Shown here piece after piece: positions 62,820 through 64,000 of a stretch of DNA of 64,000 bases. Numbering within the stretch: the stretch's first letter is position 1; every line of letters begins with the position of its first letter. The DNA lies in contig CAZUUQ010000003.1 in the NCBI GenBank assembly GCA_964622625.1, positions 16,427 to 80,426 of the forward strand, given 5' to 3'. The stretch is from CAZCWM01 sp964622625. GTDB lineage: Bacteria > Planctomycetota > Phycisphaerae > Phycisphaerales > Phycisphaeraceae. The position numbers and the translations under genes are program-made. The notes under the pieces are model-generated. The model was not told the DNA's origin and made no database searches. It saw only the letters and a list, made by a program, of their open reading frames with translations.

Positions 62820-64000
62820 TCACGGCCAGGGTTCAATGTAATTGTCCTGCTCACGCCCCCGCCACTGGTCGGCCGTCTCGATGGGACGATCGGCATTGAA
62901 CTGACGGATCATCGCGGCGCTGCGGCCGTCGCGGTCCATAAGCCGCTGCACGGTGGCGCTGTCCCATGCTTCGTGCAGCCAGCGCAGCAGCATCGCCCGT
63001 AACCCCTGGTAGCGCGGATCGGTTCCCAGATCGTGGCGTTCCTCCGGATCGCGGCCCAGATCGAACAGCAACGGATCGTCAAAGGCGTGGTACTCGATGA
63101 GCTTCCACTGTCCGTAGCGGATCATGGCCGACGCCAGATCGCGCGGCGTGCCGCCGAGCTGTGAGACCACGCGACGCTCCGTATCGGGCAACCCTCGGCC
63201 CAGCAGCATGGGCCAGAGACTTTCGCCATCACTGCGAGGCAGGGTTGCCGCCCCCGCCAGGTCGATCAATGTCGGCCCCAGGTCCAGCAGGCTGGCCATC
63301 TGCCCGACGCGCCGGCCGCGTGACGCTTCGCCCAGCAGCGCCGGCGCCCGGAACGTCAGCGGCACGCGAACCGAGCCCTCGTAGTAGTTGGATTTCCAGA
63401 ACAGGCCGTGCTCGCCGATCGTGTCGCCGTGGTCGGAAGCGTAGATCAACAGCGTGTTGTCCAGGCCGAGTGTGCGGTCGATCGCTTCGAGCACCCGGCC
63501 GATGTGACGGTCGAGAATTTCAGTCAGGCCCCAGTAAGCGGCGCGGGCGCGGCGGATCCACTCCTCGGGCACGTCCAGACAGTTGCGCGCCTGCTGGTGG
63601 CGGCGCAGAGCGGGATGGTGCAACGCTGCGTCATCGGCGGGGATCTGCGGCAGCGGCAACCGCTCGTAGTAGTATGCGAACAGGTCGCGCGGGCAGACAT
63701 AGGGACAGTGCGGCCCATACCAGCCGACGGTCAGAAACAGCGGCTTGTCCTGCTTCTTGTCGGCGTGATAGCCCTCAAGAAACCGGCAGGCGCCGTCCGT
63801 GACGTCCTGGTCGTAATGCAGCACCATCGAATCGCCGGGGCCGGATTTTTCCAGCACCATCCGCCCCTGCCCCGCCGTGCCGCGCAGCGGGCCGTAGGGC
63901 GGCTCGCCGGCGCCCCAGCACCACGGCGTGATGTCGCCGACCAGACGCTGGCTGTAGCCGTGGCGTTGGTCCGGTCCCACAAAGTGCATGCGGCCGCACA
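62820..64000 (-). CDS. Sulfatase (5' end outside window)
   Basis: At least 393 residues are present and the frame is still open at the window edge. Sulfatase stretches are CGRMHFVGPDQRHGY, LFLTVGWYGPHCPYVCP, IYASDHGDTIGEHGLFWKSNYYEGSVRVPL and GQWKLIEY. The formylglycine motif would lie before residue 1 of this fragment and cannot be checked. Such enzymes remove sulfate from polysaccharides; this group resembles choline/aryl-sulfatase types (S1 family) by the YASDHGD and FWKSN context. Confidence 0.88.
   Translation of the reverse strand, partial: CGRMHFVGPDQRHGYSQRLVGDITPWCWGAGEPPYGPLRGTAGQGRMVLEKSGPGDSMVLHYDQDVTDGACRFLEGYHADKKQDKPLFLTVGWYGPHCPYVCPRDLFAYYYERLPLPQIPADDAALHHPALRRHQQARNCLDVPEEWIRRARAAYWGLTEILDRHIGRVLEAIDRTLGLDNTLLIYASDHGDTIGEHGLFWKSNYYEGSVRVPLTFRAPALLGEASRGRRVGQMASLLDLGPTLIDLAGAATLPRSDGESLWPMLLGRGLPDTERRVVSQLGGTPRDLASAMIRYGQWKLIEYHAFDDPLLFDLGRDPEERHDLGTDPRYQGLRAMLLRWLHEAWDSATVQRLMDRDGRSAAMIRQFNADRPIETADQWRGREQDNYIEPWP

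Overview
This is a GC-rich, gene-dense bacterial window with about 53 protein genes. I see no tRNA, rRNA, insertion sequence, phage gene or CRISPR array. The gene content points to the Planctomycetota, most likely class Phycisphaerae. The indicators are two PEP-CTERM proteins (one with dockerin-like EF-hand repeats), two sulfatases, a DUF58/BatA/VWA/DUF4175/prenyltransferase-like membrane operon, a DUF6785-type membrane protein, and the pairing of lipid A genes (lpxB, a WaaP-type kinase) with an isolated mraZ. Taxonomy is inferred from gene content only.

Layout. 1-165 is the tail of a DnaA-like protein. 313-3868 holds a MATE exporter divergent from the two-step agmatine-to-putrescine pathway (aguB, aguA). 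4234-7133 holds mraZ, a Kdo/WaaP-type kinase and lpxB. 7345-7476 encodes a 43-residue lysine-rich histone-H1-like protein with its own promoter and terminator. 7603-10075 holds an ABC ATPase, pgeF and a PTPS-III-like pterin enzyme. 10243-13074 is a FixL/FixJ-type two-component system. 13155-17374 holds a giant coiled-coil/Wzz-like membrane protein, a FecE-type ABC ATPase and an Arg/Glu-rich membrane-anchored protein.

17407-29595 (minus) is one long operon: DUF58, BatA-like, VWA, DUF4175-like, a small secreted protein, a prenyltransferase/squalene-oxidase-repeat protein and a secreted NPCBM-like protein. Four of its junctions are ATGA overlaps. No MoxR gene is adjacent. 29723-31809 is an S9 peptidase interrupted by 100 N. 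The Ns are flanked by an exact 55-bp duplication, so the break is a scaffolding artefact. 32106-34304 holds a hypothetical gene, pdxJ and a lipoprotein. 34355-36490 is a cassette of a B12-type radical SAM enzyme between two small four-helix membrane proteins.

36686-39590 holds gyrA and a CDGSH iron-sulfur protein. 39652-44911 holds a DUF6785-like protein with a coiled-coil insert, a CapD-type nucleotide-sugar dehydratase and a divergent PilZ protein. 45072-47486 holds an isolated nuoH, a CDP-alcohol phosphatidyltransferase and a DUF309 protein. 47620-53441 (minus) runs STAS, RsbW-like kinase, ybeY, CNNM/CorC, cysS and a PEP-CTERM protein. 53575-58064 holds a cytoplasmic sulfatase, a LysM protein, an FAD oxidoreductase and an aldo/keto reductase. 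58182-64000 holds a PEP-CTERM protein, coaD, a degenerate metallo-beta-lactamase-fold protein, mlaE, a zinc-ribbon protein, sppA and the 3' part of a second sulfatase.

The shared themes are the Gram-negative envelope (lipid A, MlaE, LysM, PgeF, SppA, polysaccharide genes) and signalling (FixLJ, PilZ, STAS/RsbW). The least explained units are the radical SAM cassette, the MoxR-less DUF58 operon, the mini-histone, and an orphan minus-strand terminator near 31.85 kb. Start codons were moved inward from the longest reading frame where a Shine-Dalgarno site, signal peptide or overlap argued for it; each entry says so.
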